Below, piece by piece: positions 1 through 6,767 of a stretch of DNA of 8,147 nucleotides. Below the pieces are notes generated by a model, which had not been told where the DNA came from, searched no databases, and saw only the letters and a program-made list of their open reading frames with translations. Position 1 is the stretch's first letter, and each line of letters starts with the position of its first letter. Source of the DNA: Candidatus Aminicenantota bacterium (GTDB lineage Bacteria; Acidobacteriota; Aminicenantia; Aminicenantales; Aminicenantaceae); assembly GCA_016926925.1 (NCBI GenBank), contig JAFGNQ010000007.1, positions 1 to 8,147 of the forward strand, read 5' to 3'. The position numbers and the translations under genes were made by a program.

Positions 1-2355
1 AAGTCCGCTTACTTGAAACCCCAGCGGCAGGTCCAGGATGCCCATGACCGATAGTCTATGAGTGGCATCGCCATTAGTCGGCCCATACATCCTCTCCCAA
101 TTATCGGGTTCATTATCATAAGGGCCGGTCTGCTCGGTTTCGATATCCGCCCAGGACCGGCTCAGGGTATAGGCCACATCCAAGGACCATCCGTGGGAGT
201 AGCGCTTAGACAGAGTGACATACAAGCCCTTGAAATCTGTCTTTCCGTTCATCCTGAAGACATAAACACCGGCCGATTCTGGATTTGGACGGAGATATCC
301 TGTACCGGGAATGACGGCATTATCATCTTCGATCCGGCTGTATTTGTGCCCGGTGGTCCAGACCAGGTCGAAGGCAACAGAGAAGTCGGAAACAACTTCT
401 CGCTGGACGCCGAGTGTCGTTTGGACCGTGTAGGGAGAAACTGTATTCGGCTCGCCTATAAATCTATCGAGTGGCACATCAACACCTGTGGAGGGAACAA
501 AAGGGTTGGGCACAGAGGGATCGGGATAACCGGGAAAGAAAATAGCCTGGACAACCAGTTGGTCCATGATGCCAACAAGAAGACCCAGGTTCAGATGAGG
601 ATTCTGCGAATAGGTTCCGATACCGCCCCTGATGGCTGTCTTCCCGTCTCCAATGGGGTCATAGCTGAAGCCGAAGCGGGGATTGAAGTGTCTGATGTTG
701 AAGGTGTCGACATCGATGTATTGGATGGTGAAGTAGTTGTACCTGAGGCCGATGTTCAGAGTCAACCGGTCTGAAACCTTCCAGGAATCCTGAGCGAAGA
801 CGCCTACCTCCCAATAGGGACTGTCGATAGTCGCTACTTTGGGAGATTTGATCAGCATGAAAGGATAGGTGTCGGGATTGTTTAGATCAAAGGGCTCATC
901 CGTAAGAAAAACATAGTACCCGGGCACGTACTGCTTCACATAACCACCCATCTTATTGTAGGAGGCGTCTATGCCGAACTTAAAGCTGTGTTTTCCGGTA
1001 AATAGGCTGAAGTTGTCCACGAATTGATACCGGTTTTCTGGAACCTCCTGAGGATAATGCCCGAAGGCGCCAAAATATCCAGATGGCCTCTCGATAAAAT
1101 AGCTATCATCATCGTAGATCGAGTGATAGGCGGCCATGAGGTCAGAGAAAAGGACTCTCATTTCATTCATCGTGTTATCGGATGGGAAGTAGGTCCAGTT
1201 GAGCTGAAATTCATGTGAGATCTCATGGACATAATAGCCTGTCGTTTCCGTAAACATTCCACCCTCAATGTAATTATCCAGCACAGGTCTATCCAAGGTG
1301 TAACGGAAAGTGATGAAGTTTTTTTCACTAAACTGGTAGTTGAACTTGGCTAGAATCTGATTGTTTTTTCGCTGCCAGGGAAAAGTCTCTTTTGGCACCA
1401 GGGGAGAGGTGACTGTGCTGTATTCTTCATGCGTGGTGCCTTCATACAGGAGAAAGAAGTGGGCCTTGTCTTTTTTTATCGGACCTCCAATGTGGCTTGA
1501 ATAGTTGTAGTGCTTGAAGGGAGCCTTATCGTATTCGTCTTTACCCAACTCTCTTCCTTGATACTCTTCATGGTTGACGAAGTAGTTCACATCGTCAAAC
1601 ATCTCGTCGCGGTAGAAAAAGGCCAACCGGCCGCGAAAATTGTTCGTTCCCGAGCGGGTGAGGGCACTGCGGATCATACCACTGGCGTTTCCGTATTCCG
1701 CCTCATACTGATTGGTCATGACCCGGAATTCCTGGATGGCATCGGCCGGAATGTTTGACCTTACCCGATTCCAGTCCATTCGTTCGTTGGAGACTCCATC
1801 GGTGAGAAGCTCTTCCGATCCCCAAGGTTGGGCGTTGGACCTCCCTAACTCAGCGACCACGCCAGCTTTTATGAGTGTCAAGGCGCCAAAATCCCTGTCC
1901 AGGAGCGGTAATGAGTCGATTTTGTTCCGGTCGACGACGGCACTTACCTCTGACTTGCTCACCTCGACCATAGGTGATTCGGCCGTGACAGTTACCTCTT
2001 CTTCGAGAGTCGCCGTCTTGAGGGTAAAATCAATCGTCAATCGGGCGCCGACGGCAAAAGTCATGCCCTGTCTCAATTGGGTGGTAAAACCAGAAATGCT
2101 CACTTCGATCTCGTACTTTCCCGGCTGGATCCCGGACATGAGGTAGCGGCCATCCTCGTGGGTTTGAGTGCTTTTTACATAGCCCGTTTCAACATTTTTG
2201 AGAGTGACTGTTGCGCCTGGTAAAGGTGCCCCCTCCTCGTCTACGACAGTGCCTTCGACAATGACATGTGTGGTTTGGGCGAGGATTTTACCTCCTATTA
2301 AAAGGGAGAAGACAAGTAGGCAAATTGGGAGAAAGCAGAATTTTTTAAGTTCCAT
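1..2355 (-). CDS. Oar-like TonB-dependent outer-membrane receptor, 3' end cut by window edge
   Basis: This is an outer-membrane beta-barrel receptor expected to import a ligand using TonB/ExbBD energy; the ligand cannot be told from sequence. The frame is open from ATG at 2355 to position 1 (785 codons, no stop). I see a signal peptide at residues 1-26 (hydrophobic 6-21, likely cut after KILA). A carboxypeptidase-regulatory-like domain follows at about 31-115 (VEGTVVDEEGAPLPGATVTL). EEEVTVTAE at 118-126 resembles the TonB-box region. The plug covers about 127-240 (LLTDGVSNE at 183-191, RSGTNNFRG at 234-242). Barrel strands follow, with NPRFGFSYDP and, at the edge, THRLSVMGILDLPLGF, which are typical of the Oar/CarboxypepD_reg receptor family. 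Such receptors usually run to about 900-1100 residues, so some 150-300 are missing. The start has an AGGAGG site and an in-frame stop upstream. It is transcribed divergently from the ligase operon. Confidence 0.93.
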   Translation of the reverse strand, partial: MELKKFCFLPICLLVFSLLIGGKILAQTTHVIVEGTVVDEEGAPLPGATVTLKNVETGYVKSTQTHEDGRYLMSGIQPGKYEIEVSISGFTTQLRQGMTFAVGARLTIDFTLKTATLEEEVTVTAESPMVEVSKSEVSAVVDRNKIDSLPLLDRDFGALTLIKAGVVAELGRSNAQPWGSEELLTDGVSNERMDWNRVRSNIPADAIQEFRVMTNQYEAEYGNASGMIRSALTRSGTNNFRGRLAFFYRDEMFDDVNYFVNHEEYQGRELGKDEYDKAPFKHYNYSSHIGGPIKKDKAHFFLLYEGTTHEEYSTVTSPLVPKETFPWQRKNNQILAKFNYQFSEKNFITFRYTLDRPVLDNYIEGGMFTETTGYYVHEISHEFQLNWTYFPSDNTMNEMRVLFSDLMAAYHSIYDDDSYFIERPSGYFGAFGHYPQEVPENRYQFVDNFSLFTGKHSFKFGIDASYNKMGGYVKQYVPGYYVFLTDEPFDLNNPDTYPFMLIKSPKVATIDSPYWEVGVFAQDSWKVSDRLTLNIGLRYNYFTIQYIDVDTFNIRHFNPRFGFSYDPIGDGKTAIRGGIGTYSQNPHLNLGLLVGIMDQLVVQAIFFPGYPDPSVPNPFVPSTGVDVPLDRFIGEPNTVSPYTVQTTLGVQREVVSDFSVAFDLVWTTGHKYSRIEDDNAVIPGTGYLRPNPESAGVYVFRMNGKTDFKGLYVTLSKRYSHGWSLDVAYTLSRSWADIETEQTGPYDNEPDNWERMYGPTNGDATHRLSVMGILDLPLGFQVSGL

Positions 2356-2364
2356 TTTACATTT

Positions 2365-2370
2365 CCTCCT
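2365..2370 (-). promoter_or_regulatory. Ribosome-binding site of the TonB-dependent receptor
   Basis: A perfect AGGAGG on the minus strand lies 9 nt before ATG 2355. It fixes the receptor start. A minimal ATG-TAA start-stop pair sits in the spacer, 1 nt before the real ATG. Confidence 0.8.
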
Positions 2371-2429
2371 TTTTTAAATATGAAACTTTACCCCACACTC
2401 TTTTTCTGTTCTCAGTTTTTCTATGAATA

Positions 2430-2435
2430 CCTCCT
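2430..2435 (-). promoter_or_regulatory. Orphan AGGAGG Shine-Dalgarno-like site in the receptor leader
   Basis: On the minus strand AAGGAGGT follows an A-rich run, but no ATG, GTG or TTG lies within normal spacing downstream. It is 75 nt upstream of the true start. It could be a ribosome standby site, the anti-sequence of a leader structure, or chance. Confidence 0.3.
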
Positions 2436-2441
2436 TTTTTT

Positions 2442-2651
2442 TTATAATAAGCAACCCATAAAGGTACTATCTTTGCTGAGGGAACCCCTTTCCCAGTTGT
2501 TCAATAACCAGGCGACACCAGAGAGATGTAAAGGGAAGTCTGAGAGCTTTAGTGCAGGTGGGGGTGTCTTCTGGGGATTCATAGGAAAGAGCGTAATTTT
2601 TCCAGAAATGTGCCGTGTTCTCACAATCACATCTGGATATTTAGCTATCAT
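2442..2651 (-). CDS. Possible 69-residue leader ORF upstream of the receptor (unrecognised)
   Basis: I do not recognise this protein. The frame begins at ATG 2651, preceded by AAGGGG (2663-2658) with a 6-nt spacer, about 20 nt downstream of the predicted transcription start. It ends at 2442, about 87 nt before the receptor ATG. The predicted product has a proline-rich centre (NPQKTPPPALK), no signal peptide and no convincing membrane segment. A leader peptide would fit the position. The amino-acid make-up is also compatible with a chance frame, so I rate it low. Conservation of the frame in relatives would be the deciding evidence. Confidence 0.18.
   Translation of the reverse strand: MIAKYPDVIVRTRHISGKITLFPMNPQKTPPPALKLSDFPLHLSGVAWLLNNWERGSLSKDSTFMGCLL
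2476..2496 (-). repeat. Inverted repeat / hairpin in the receptor leader
   Basis: GGGAA (2480-2484), a 5-nt loop, then TTCCC (2490-2494) form a perfect 5-bp stem. CTG and CAG further out could add 3 bp if two bases bulge. It lies in the transcribed leader about 125 nt before the receptor ATG. There is no following T run, so it is not an obvious terminator. Confidence 0.35.
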
Positions 2652-2669
2652 TATTATCCCCTTATAGCT
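2643..2669. repeat. Inverted repeat at the predicted receptor transcription start
   Basis: AGCTAT (2643-2648) and ATAGCT (2664-2669) are perfect 6-bp arms separated by 15 nt. They lie immediately downstream of the minus-strand -10 hexamer, so they could be a repressor site or a 5'-end RNA hairpin. The putative AAGGGG ribosome site of the leader ORF would sit in the loop. Confidence 0.35.
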
Positions 2670-2679
2670 TTCTGTGTCT

Positions 2680-2708
2680 ATGATATTGACTTGTATATTT
2701 AATGTCAA
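2680..2708 (-). promoter_or_regulatory. Sigma70-type promoter driving the TonB-dependent receptor
   Basis: On the minus strand the -35 is TTGACA (2708-2703, perfect), followed by a 17-nt spacer and a -10 of TATCAT (2685-2680, five of six matches). Transcription would start near 2673, giving a leader of about 318 nt before ATG 2355. It has the best hexamer and spacing match of the promoters I could find in the window. Confidence 0.65.
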
Positions 2709-2709
2709 T
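2685..2709. repeat. Palindrome carrying interlaced divergent -35 elements
   Basis: ATTGAC (2685-2690) and GTCAAT (2704-2709) are perfect 6-bp arms around 13 bp. Each arm contains the -35 of one of the two divergent promoters. The arm-to-arm geometry is compatible with a dimeric regulator site, but no regulator gene is present in the window. Confidence 0.4.
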
Positions 2710-2715
2710 TAGAGT
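2686..2715 (+). promoter_or_regulatory. Candidate promoter for the ligase operon
   Basis: TTGACT (2686-2691), an 18-nt spacer and TAGAGT (2710-2715, four of six matches to the -10) face the operon. The start would be near 2722, giving a leader of about 48 nt. The -10 is weak, so activation or another sigma factor is possible. It overlaps the leftward promoter. Confidence 0.35.
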
Positions 2716-2747
2716 AGTGCTTCACGGCTCCTTTGTGCTATTTCAGA

Positions 2748-2766
2748 TACCAGAACAGGTCTGGTA
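2748..2766 (+). promoter_or_regulatory. Hairpin over the ribosome-binding region of the ligase-transglutaminase gene
   Basis: TACCAGA (2748-2754), loop ACAGG (2755-2759) and TCTGGTA (2760-2766) form a perfect 7-bp stem ending 3 nt before ATG 2770. The only Shine-Dalgarno-like bases near this start, AGG at 2757-2759, lie in the loop. The hairpin could limit or gate translation. As DNA, the same palindrome could be a protein operator. Confidence 0.5.
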
Positions 2767-2769
2767 ATA

Positions 2770-5421
2770 ATGAAGTTTTTTTCCAACATGGATAAGAGAA
2801 AGATCCCCTTACTGGTAATCGTCCTTTTTCTATTTTTATTTTTGTTGGTGAAAAGGCCCGCTTATCTCTCTTTGGGAACGATAGAGTTTGCTTTCGGAGT
2901 TGTCTTTGTTTTTATTTCATCAATTTTCGTTTTCACCTGCCTGAAATACAGAAACGATCCCTTGGATGTCCATCTTTTGGATATTCTGTACGGAATCATT
3001 GTCATCATGACAGTATTGTCTTTTTTTGTTTTTTCGAAGCAACTGCTGATGATTCACCACGTTTTTACGGTTTTTGCCGTCTTTATCCTCTATTTGCTCG
3101 TCCGGGTGTCTTATACGCGACACATATTCCATAGAAGAAAATTGCTGGTGTCGTTTTTCGTTATCATTGCTGTCGTCGAAGCTTTACTTGGAATCATGCA
3201 GTTCCTCTCACGCTCCGAGATGAGGGGGCATTTTTTCAATGTCAATTATTTCGCCATGTATATCGCCCTGAATATTCCCCTGGCACTTGTCCTTCTTTGG
3301 GAAAGGAAAAGAAGACTTCCTGACCTGATCCTGCTTTACCTCGTTTTGGGAATTTTAGGATTTGTCGTTCTTCTTTCACAGTGCCGAACAGCTTATGCGA
3401 GTCTGGTCATAACTCTTCTTTTGATGGTTAGTGTTCGTTACCAGGATAGGCTCAAACCGGTTTTACAAAGAAGCTCTGTATACTTCAGGTGTGTCTGGGG
3501 TGCAGTTAGCGTTGTTTTTCTGAGTCTGATCGCCGCCCTCTTCTTTTTCCTCAAGCCGCTGTCCACTGTCGGCCGTCTTCTTGTTTGGAGGATTTCCTGG
3601 AATATTTTCTCGGATAATCCAATTTTCGGGATCGGCTACGCCAATTTCCCGAGCATCTACAACCTGTATCAAGGACGTTTTTTTGACCGGGGAATGGGAA
3701 CAGAGATGGAACGCCTATCAGCCTTTTTTATCCCCTATGCTTACAACGATTATATTGAGAGCGCCGTGGTTTTCGGAATCATAGGCCTGATCCCGCTTGC
3801 CGTTTTCTGGTTTCTGATATTGAAGAAAGTAAAATCTGCGTTCAGAAAAGAACACGACCTGAACCTTGGCATGGCTGGGGTGATCCTGCTTTACATGATC
3901 ATGGCTTTTTTCTACAGTCCAGGCCAAATTCTTCCTATGCAGCTGCTATTTGCTGTGTGTCTGGCCTGTGTCGTCAGCCGAAATTTAAAAGGCGGAATAA
4001 AAATAGAACTCAAGAATAAGCACCTGTTATCAGTCTCAGTATTGTCCTTTTTCACAGCTGTAGCTTTGTTCCCGACATTCTACAAGCAATTCCGGGGAGA
4101 GCAGGATTGGAGTCGAGCCCGGATTTTATGCAGAGAAGGACATGATTATGATGCCCTGAAAATATATGAACGTGTTTATCCAAGCTTAAAATGGGACGGA
4201 TTTTTTGTACACCAGCACGGAAAGCTTCTTTCGGATACAGGATACACAGCCAAGGCTATTCACTGTTTCGAACAGGGAAAGGAATTCTGGCCCAACCCCT
4301 ATTTGCTCGAGGATTTAGCCATTGCCTATGAAAGATGCGGCAATCTTGATCAGGCCATAAAAAATGCATCCTTGGCCAGCAATATCCTGCCCTGGAGGCT
4401 CACGTCGATGTCCCTGCTCATGGATTTTTATTACAAAAAAAAAGACATACTCAATTCAGCGAAATACACACAAGTTCTCCTCGATACTCCGATGAAAATA
4501 CGGACGAGCGAAGGAGAAAAATTAAAAGAAAAGGCTAAGATTCATAAAGAAAAGATCGAGCGATCTTTTGATTCTTCGCAGACACCGCAGGAAAAGACTG
4601 TATCGCTCTTACCCGAAGGGTATCGGTGTGATGTCTCGAACGCACTGGTTAAAGCAGGAAATAATTCGGAGCAGTTGATAAAAGCCATCGTTGATCTTGA
4701 TCAGGAAGAGCGCGAATGCATAGCCTTTCTTTTGGCCAACATGCCTTTGGCAGATCTGCAGTCTTTGACTGCGGATTTTCTCGTTTCCAACGTGAAATAC
4801 GCTATCAAGGCCCGTCAAGAACTTCCCTATAACCAGGGTATCCCCGAGGAGGTGTTTTTGAACTATGTCCTGCCTTATTCCAATGTGAACGAACAGCGCG
4901 ATAACTGGCGTGCCGACTTCTATAACAGGTTCATCGAGACAGCCCGGACAAACAGCACGGTTGAGGAGACTGCGGTCGATTTGAATGCGCAAATATACCG
5001 TGAATTCACGCTGGAATTTATGGTGTCTGACTTTCGTAAATTGATTTACAGCCCTTATGAATCGATCGAAAAAGGCTCGGTTTCCTGTGCGGAATCAGCT
5101 CTCATGCTTGTCAATGCCTGCCGGGCGGTTGGAATCCCTGCCCGGATGATATTTATCCCCTACTGGACCCATTCTGCGGGTGGACATGTTTGGCTGGAGG
5201 TCTACGATAAAGAACAGTGGCACTATATGAGCTCTTTTGATCCTTCCCGGTTCGATGAAACATGGTTTGCTGAATATGCGTCAAAGACAGACACTTCAAA
5301 ACCTGAGCACCGCATTTATGCGCCCAGCTTTAAAAGGACGGAAATCCATGTTTTGTACGGACCGGATGTATCGTTTACCGATATCACGGACAGATATGTA
5401 ACTCTTGCAAAGGAACCATGA
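2770..5421 (+). CDS. O-antigen ligase-like membrane protein fused to TPR region and transglutaminase-like domain
   Basis: The N-terminal half (about 10-436) has some 13 hydrophobic segments and the Wzy_C/O-antigen-ligase pattern. SQCRTAY at 203-209 contains the usual Arg (R206). After the ninth segment comes a periplasmic loop (263-330) with NPIFGIGYANFPSIY, then YNDYIESAVVFGIIGL (325-340). Residues 440-600 are TPR-like helices in the style of Bacteroidota ligase-TPR proteins. Residues about 615-883 form a transglutaminase-like domain: Cys773 in VSCAES, ACRAVGIPARM, His806 in GGHVWLEV and Asp824 in SFDPS give a full Cys-His-Asp triad. Positive loops at 353-361 and 404-416 put the C-terminal part in the periplasm. 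Inferred role: transfer or polymerisation of a lipid-linked glycan, coupled to a peptide-bond-acting domain; substrate unknown. The residue before Asn326 is Tyr, where WaaL has His. ATG 2770 is the first in-frame start after a stop at 2710; ATG 2788 is an alternative. The stop overlaps the next gene. Confidence 0.88.
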   Translation: MKFFSNMDKRKIPLLVIVLFLFLFLLVKRPAYLSLGTIEFAFGVVFVFISSIFVFTCLKYRNDPLDVHLLDILYGIIVIMTVLSFFVFSKQLLMIHHVFTVFAVFILYLLVRVSYTRHIFHRRKLLVSFFVIIAVVEALLGIMQFLSRSEMRGHFFNVNYFAMYIALNIPLALVLLWERKRRLPDLILLYLVLGILGFVVLLSQCRTAYASLVITLLLMVSVRYQDRLKPVLQRSSVYFRCVWGAVSVVFLSLIAALFFFLKPLSTVGRLLVWRISWNIFSDNPIFGIGYANFPSIYNLYQGRFFDRGMGTEMERLSAFFIPYAYNDYIESAVVFGIIGLIPLAVFWFLILKKVKSAFRKEHDLNLGMAGVILLYMIMAFFYSPGQILPMQLLFAVCLACVVSRNLKGGIKIELKNKHLLSVSVLSFFTAVALFPTFYKQFRGEQDWSRARILCREGHDYDALKIYERVYPSLKWDGFFVHQHGKLLSDTGYTAKAIHCFEQGKEFWPNPYLLEDLAIAYERCGNLDQAIKNASLASNILPWRLTSMSLLMDFYYKKKDILNSAKYTQVLLDTPMKIRTSEGEKLKEKAKIHKEKIERSFDSSQTPQEKTVSLLPEGYRCDVSNALVKAGNNSEQLIKAIVDLDQEERECIAFLLANMPLADLQSLTADFLVSNVKYAIKARQELPYNQGIPEEVFLNYVLPYSNVNEQRDNWRADFYNRFIETARTNSTVEETAVDLNAQIYREFTLEFMVSDFRKLIYSPYESIEKGSVSCAESALMLVNACRAVGIPARMIFIPYWTHSAGGHVWLEVYDKEQWHYMSSFDPSRFDETWFAEYASKTDTSKPEHRIYAPSFKRTEIHVLYGPDVSFTDITDRYVTLAKEP
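5409..5421 (+). promoter_or_regulatory. Ribosome-binding site and ATGA stop-start overlap coupling the operon
   Basis: AAAGGAA (5409-5415) lies 2 nt before ATG 5418. ATGA joins the new start (5418-5420) to the TGA stop of the upstream gene (5419-5421). This arrangement implies translational coupling and balanced production of the two membrane proteins. Confidence 0.75.
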
Positions 5422-6767
5422 AAAAGAAGAATACCCTGGCCTTTGTTGCACCATTTTCTATTTATGCCGGTCTTATCGTTTATTTCTCTATCACAGTACT
5501 CGGCATTTCCGACAGACAGATCAGCATCGAAAAAATGGTTCGTCTACCGATCCTGAATCTGAATATGTCACTCAATGGATTTTTCCTTTCTGTTCCGCTT
5601 CTGGCCATTTTTTTGTACGTCTGCTTTCAGCTCTATCTTTACAAAATGCGGGCTTCCCATGACAATCCGGAAGCCGGGTGGAATGGGAAAGTAATCAAGG
5701 CCGTCACTGTGTTTCTTCTATGGGGTTCCTTACCTGTTTTTCTATTTCTTACCGCTTTCAAGTATGTAAAAACACACGATCCCGTTCTATCGTATGTGAT
5801 CGGTTCGAGTCCGATTGTGAGTACTCTTATCGTTCTCGGATTACGGTACAAATTTGAGTTGGAGACTAAGATCAGAGTATTAAGACGAACGATATTCCGT
5901 ATCATGCCTGTCTTATCCGTCATGGCTATCGAGGCCGGTCTTTTGCTCTTTCTGATTCCCTGGGCAAGGGCAGGGTTATTCCCGAAATATTTTGTGGGGC
6001 GCATAGGGGGCTTTTTCAGACAAATGGTGTGTGTCGATTTAAGTCATCAGAACTTGATCACGGAACCCGAAGAGCACGATAAACATCTGCCCTGGGGGAA
6101 GTTCGAGCGATGTCATCTGGAGGGGGCGGTTCTTCGCGATACCGTATTGATAAGAGCTAATTTGAAAGGCGCTTTCCTGAAAAACTCAGATATGGCGTTT
6201 GCTGTTCTCGAAGAGGCAGACCTCAGCCTTGCTAATCTTTTCCAGGTTAACTTCTGGAATGCCGATCTAAGAGGTGCCAATTTATTTCAGGCTGATCTCT
6301 TCGGAGCGTTCTTAAGGCAAGCTGATTTGCGGAGAGCTAATCTTAAGGAAGCGAATCTCCGCTACTCACGTCTTTTCCTGGCCGATTTTCAAGAAGCAGA
6401 TCTTTCCTATGTCGATGCCCGGTTCGCTGACTTCTGGATTGCGAACTTTCAAGGAGCCGATCTATCCCATGCAAACCTTCAAGGAATAAGCCTTAACAAG
6501 TCGAACTTTGAAAGGGCCAATCTGAACGGCGCAGATCTTCAAAAGGCGAGTCTGTGGAAGGCGAATCTGCGGGAGGCAAGCTTATTCCAGGCCAATCTCC
6601 TGGACGCAAACCTCGAAGAGGCGGATTTACGTATGGCGGTCGGACTTGAAGTCGGACAGTTGGCAGAAGTCAAAACCCTGTATAAAGCCAACCTGGACCA
6701 GGCTCTGTTGGATGGGGTCAGGAAGAAATATCCACGGCTTTTGGAAAAACCAGACAAAAAAGAATAA
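5418..6767 (+). CDS. Five-segment membrane protein with C-terminal pentapeptide-repeat beta-helix
   Basis: Residues 7-29, 52-75, 92-113, 120-142 and 162-181 are hydrophobic segments. Next comes a short linker with VCVDLS (204-209), then pentapeptide repeats from 228 to 407, then the tail LAEVKTLYKANLD with a KYPRLLEKP ending often seen at the end of such proteins. The N-terminal module (RLPILNLNMSLNGFFLSVPL at 42-61) matches a membrane module I recall from other pentapeptide proteins. The basic N-terminus (MKKK) and the very basic loop 143-161 suggest N-in, C-out topology with the beta-helix in the periplasm; this is inferred. No catalytic residues are evident, so a scaffold, partner or binding role is likeliest. 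Tight coupling to the ligase-transglutaminase gene suggests they work together. Specific function is unknown. No frame breaks occur. Confidence 0.88.
   Translation: MKKKNTLAFVAPFSIYAGLIVYFSITVLGISDRQISIEKMVRLPILNLNMSLNGFFLSVPLLAIFLYVCFQLYLYKMRASHDNPEAGWNGKVIKAVTVFLLWGSLPVFLFLTAFKYVKTHDPVLSYVIGSSPIVSTLIVLGLRYKFELETKIRVLRRTIFRIMPVLSVMAIEAGLLLFLIPWARAGLFPKYFVGRIGGFFRQMVCVDLSHQNLITEPEEHDKHLPWGKFERCHLEGAVLRDTVLIRANLKGAFLKNSDMAFAVLEEADLSLANLFQVNFWNADLRGANLFQADLFGAFLRQADLRRANLKEANLRYSRLFLADFQEADLSYVDARFADFWIANFQGADLSHANLQGISLNKSNFERANLNGADLQKASLWKANLREASLFQANLLDANLEEADLRMAVGLEVGQLAEVKTLYKANLDQALLDGVRKKYPRLLEKPDKKE
6099..6638 (+). repeat. 36 consecutive pentapeptide repeats (15-bp coding period)
   Basis: Codons 228-407 read as 36 pentapeptides with no insertion or register shift, from KFERC to DLRMA. 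The pattern is A(D/N)LXX with Leu or Phe at the central position in nearly every unit. In the known fold four pentapeptides make one square coil, so 36 units give nine coils. The DNA period is degenerate, so this is a protein repeat rather than a near-identical DNA repeat. Confidence 0.9.

Larger units (their letters stand above)
2356..2769. other. Divergent intergenic control region
   Basis: These 414 bp separate the receptor (leftward) from the ligase operon (rightward). I see promoters at 2680-2715, four inverted repeats (2476-2496, 2643-2669, 2685-2709, 2748-2766) and two strong AGGAGG sites on the minus strand (2365-2370 and 2430-2435). Only the first AGGAGG serves a clear start. Open frames here on both strands resemble no family; the only one with a plausible ribosome-binding site is listed separately. 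The predicted receptor leader is long, about 318 nt, which leaves room for regulation at the RNA level. I do not recognise any known riboswitch class. Confidence 0.7.

Noticed and set aside
58..2146. Several open frames of 64-238 codons on the plus strand
   Set aside because: They lie opposite the receptor, which has continuous family motifs on the minus strand. Their translations have no signal, domain or composition of real proteins.
2380..2667. Rightward 95-codon open frame in the divergent region
   Set aside because: It has no ribosome-binding site, a skewed composition and no recognisable motif. It overlaps both promoters' surroundings and faces away from any gene that could explain it.
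4609..4992. Leftward 127-codon open frame inside the ligase-transglutaminase gene
   Set aside because: It is antisense to a conserved part of the transglutaminase region and looks like a by-product of codon use there.
5639..6004. Leftward 121-codon open frame inside the membrane part of the pentapeptide gene
   Set aside because: It is antisense to well-supported transmembrane segments, with no start signal or family character.
6099..6638. Regular 15-bp periodicity that might suggest a DNA tandem array or CRISPR
   Set aside because: The period follows pentapeptide codons, units differ freely at DNA level, and there are no spacers or near-identical repeats.
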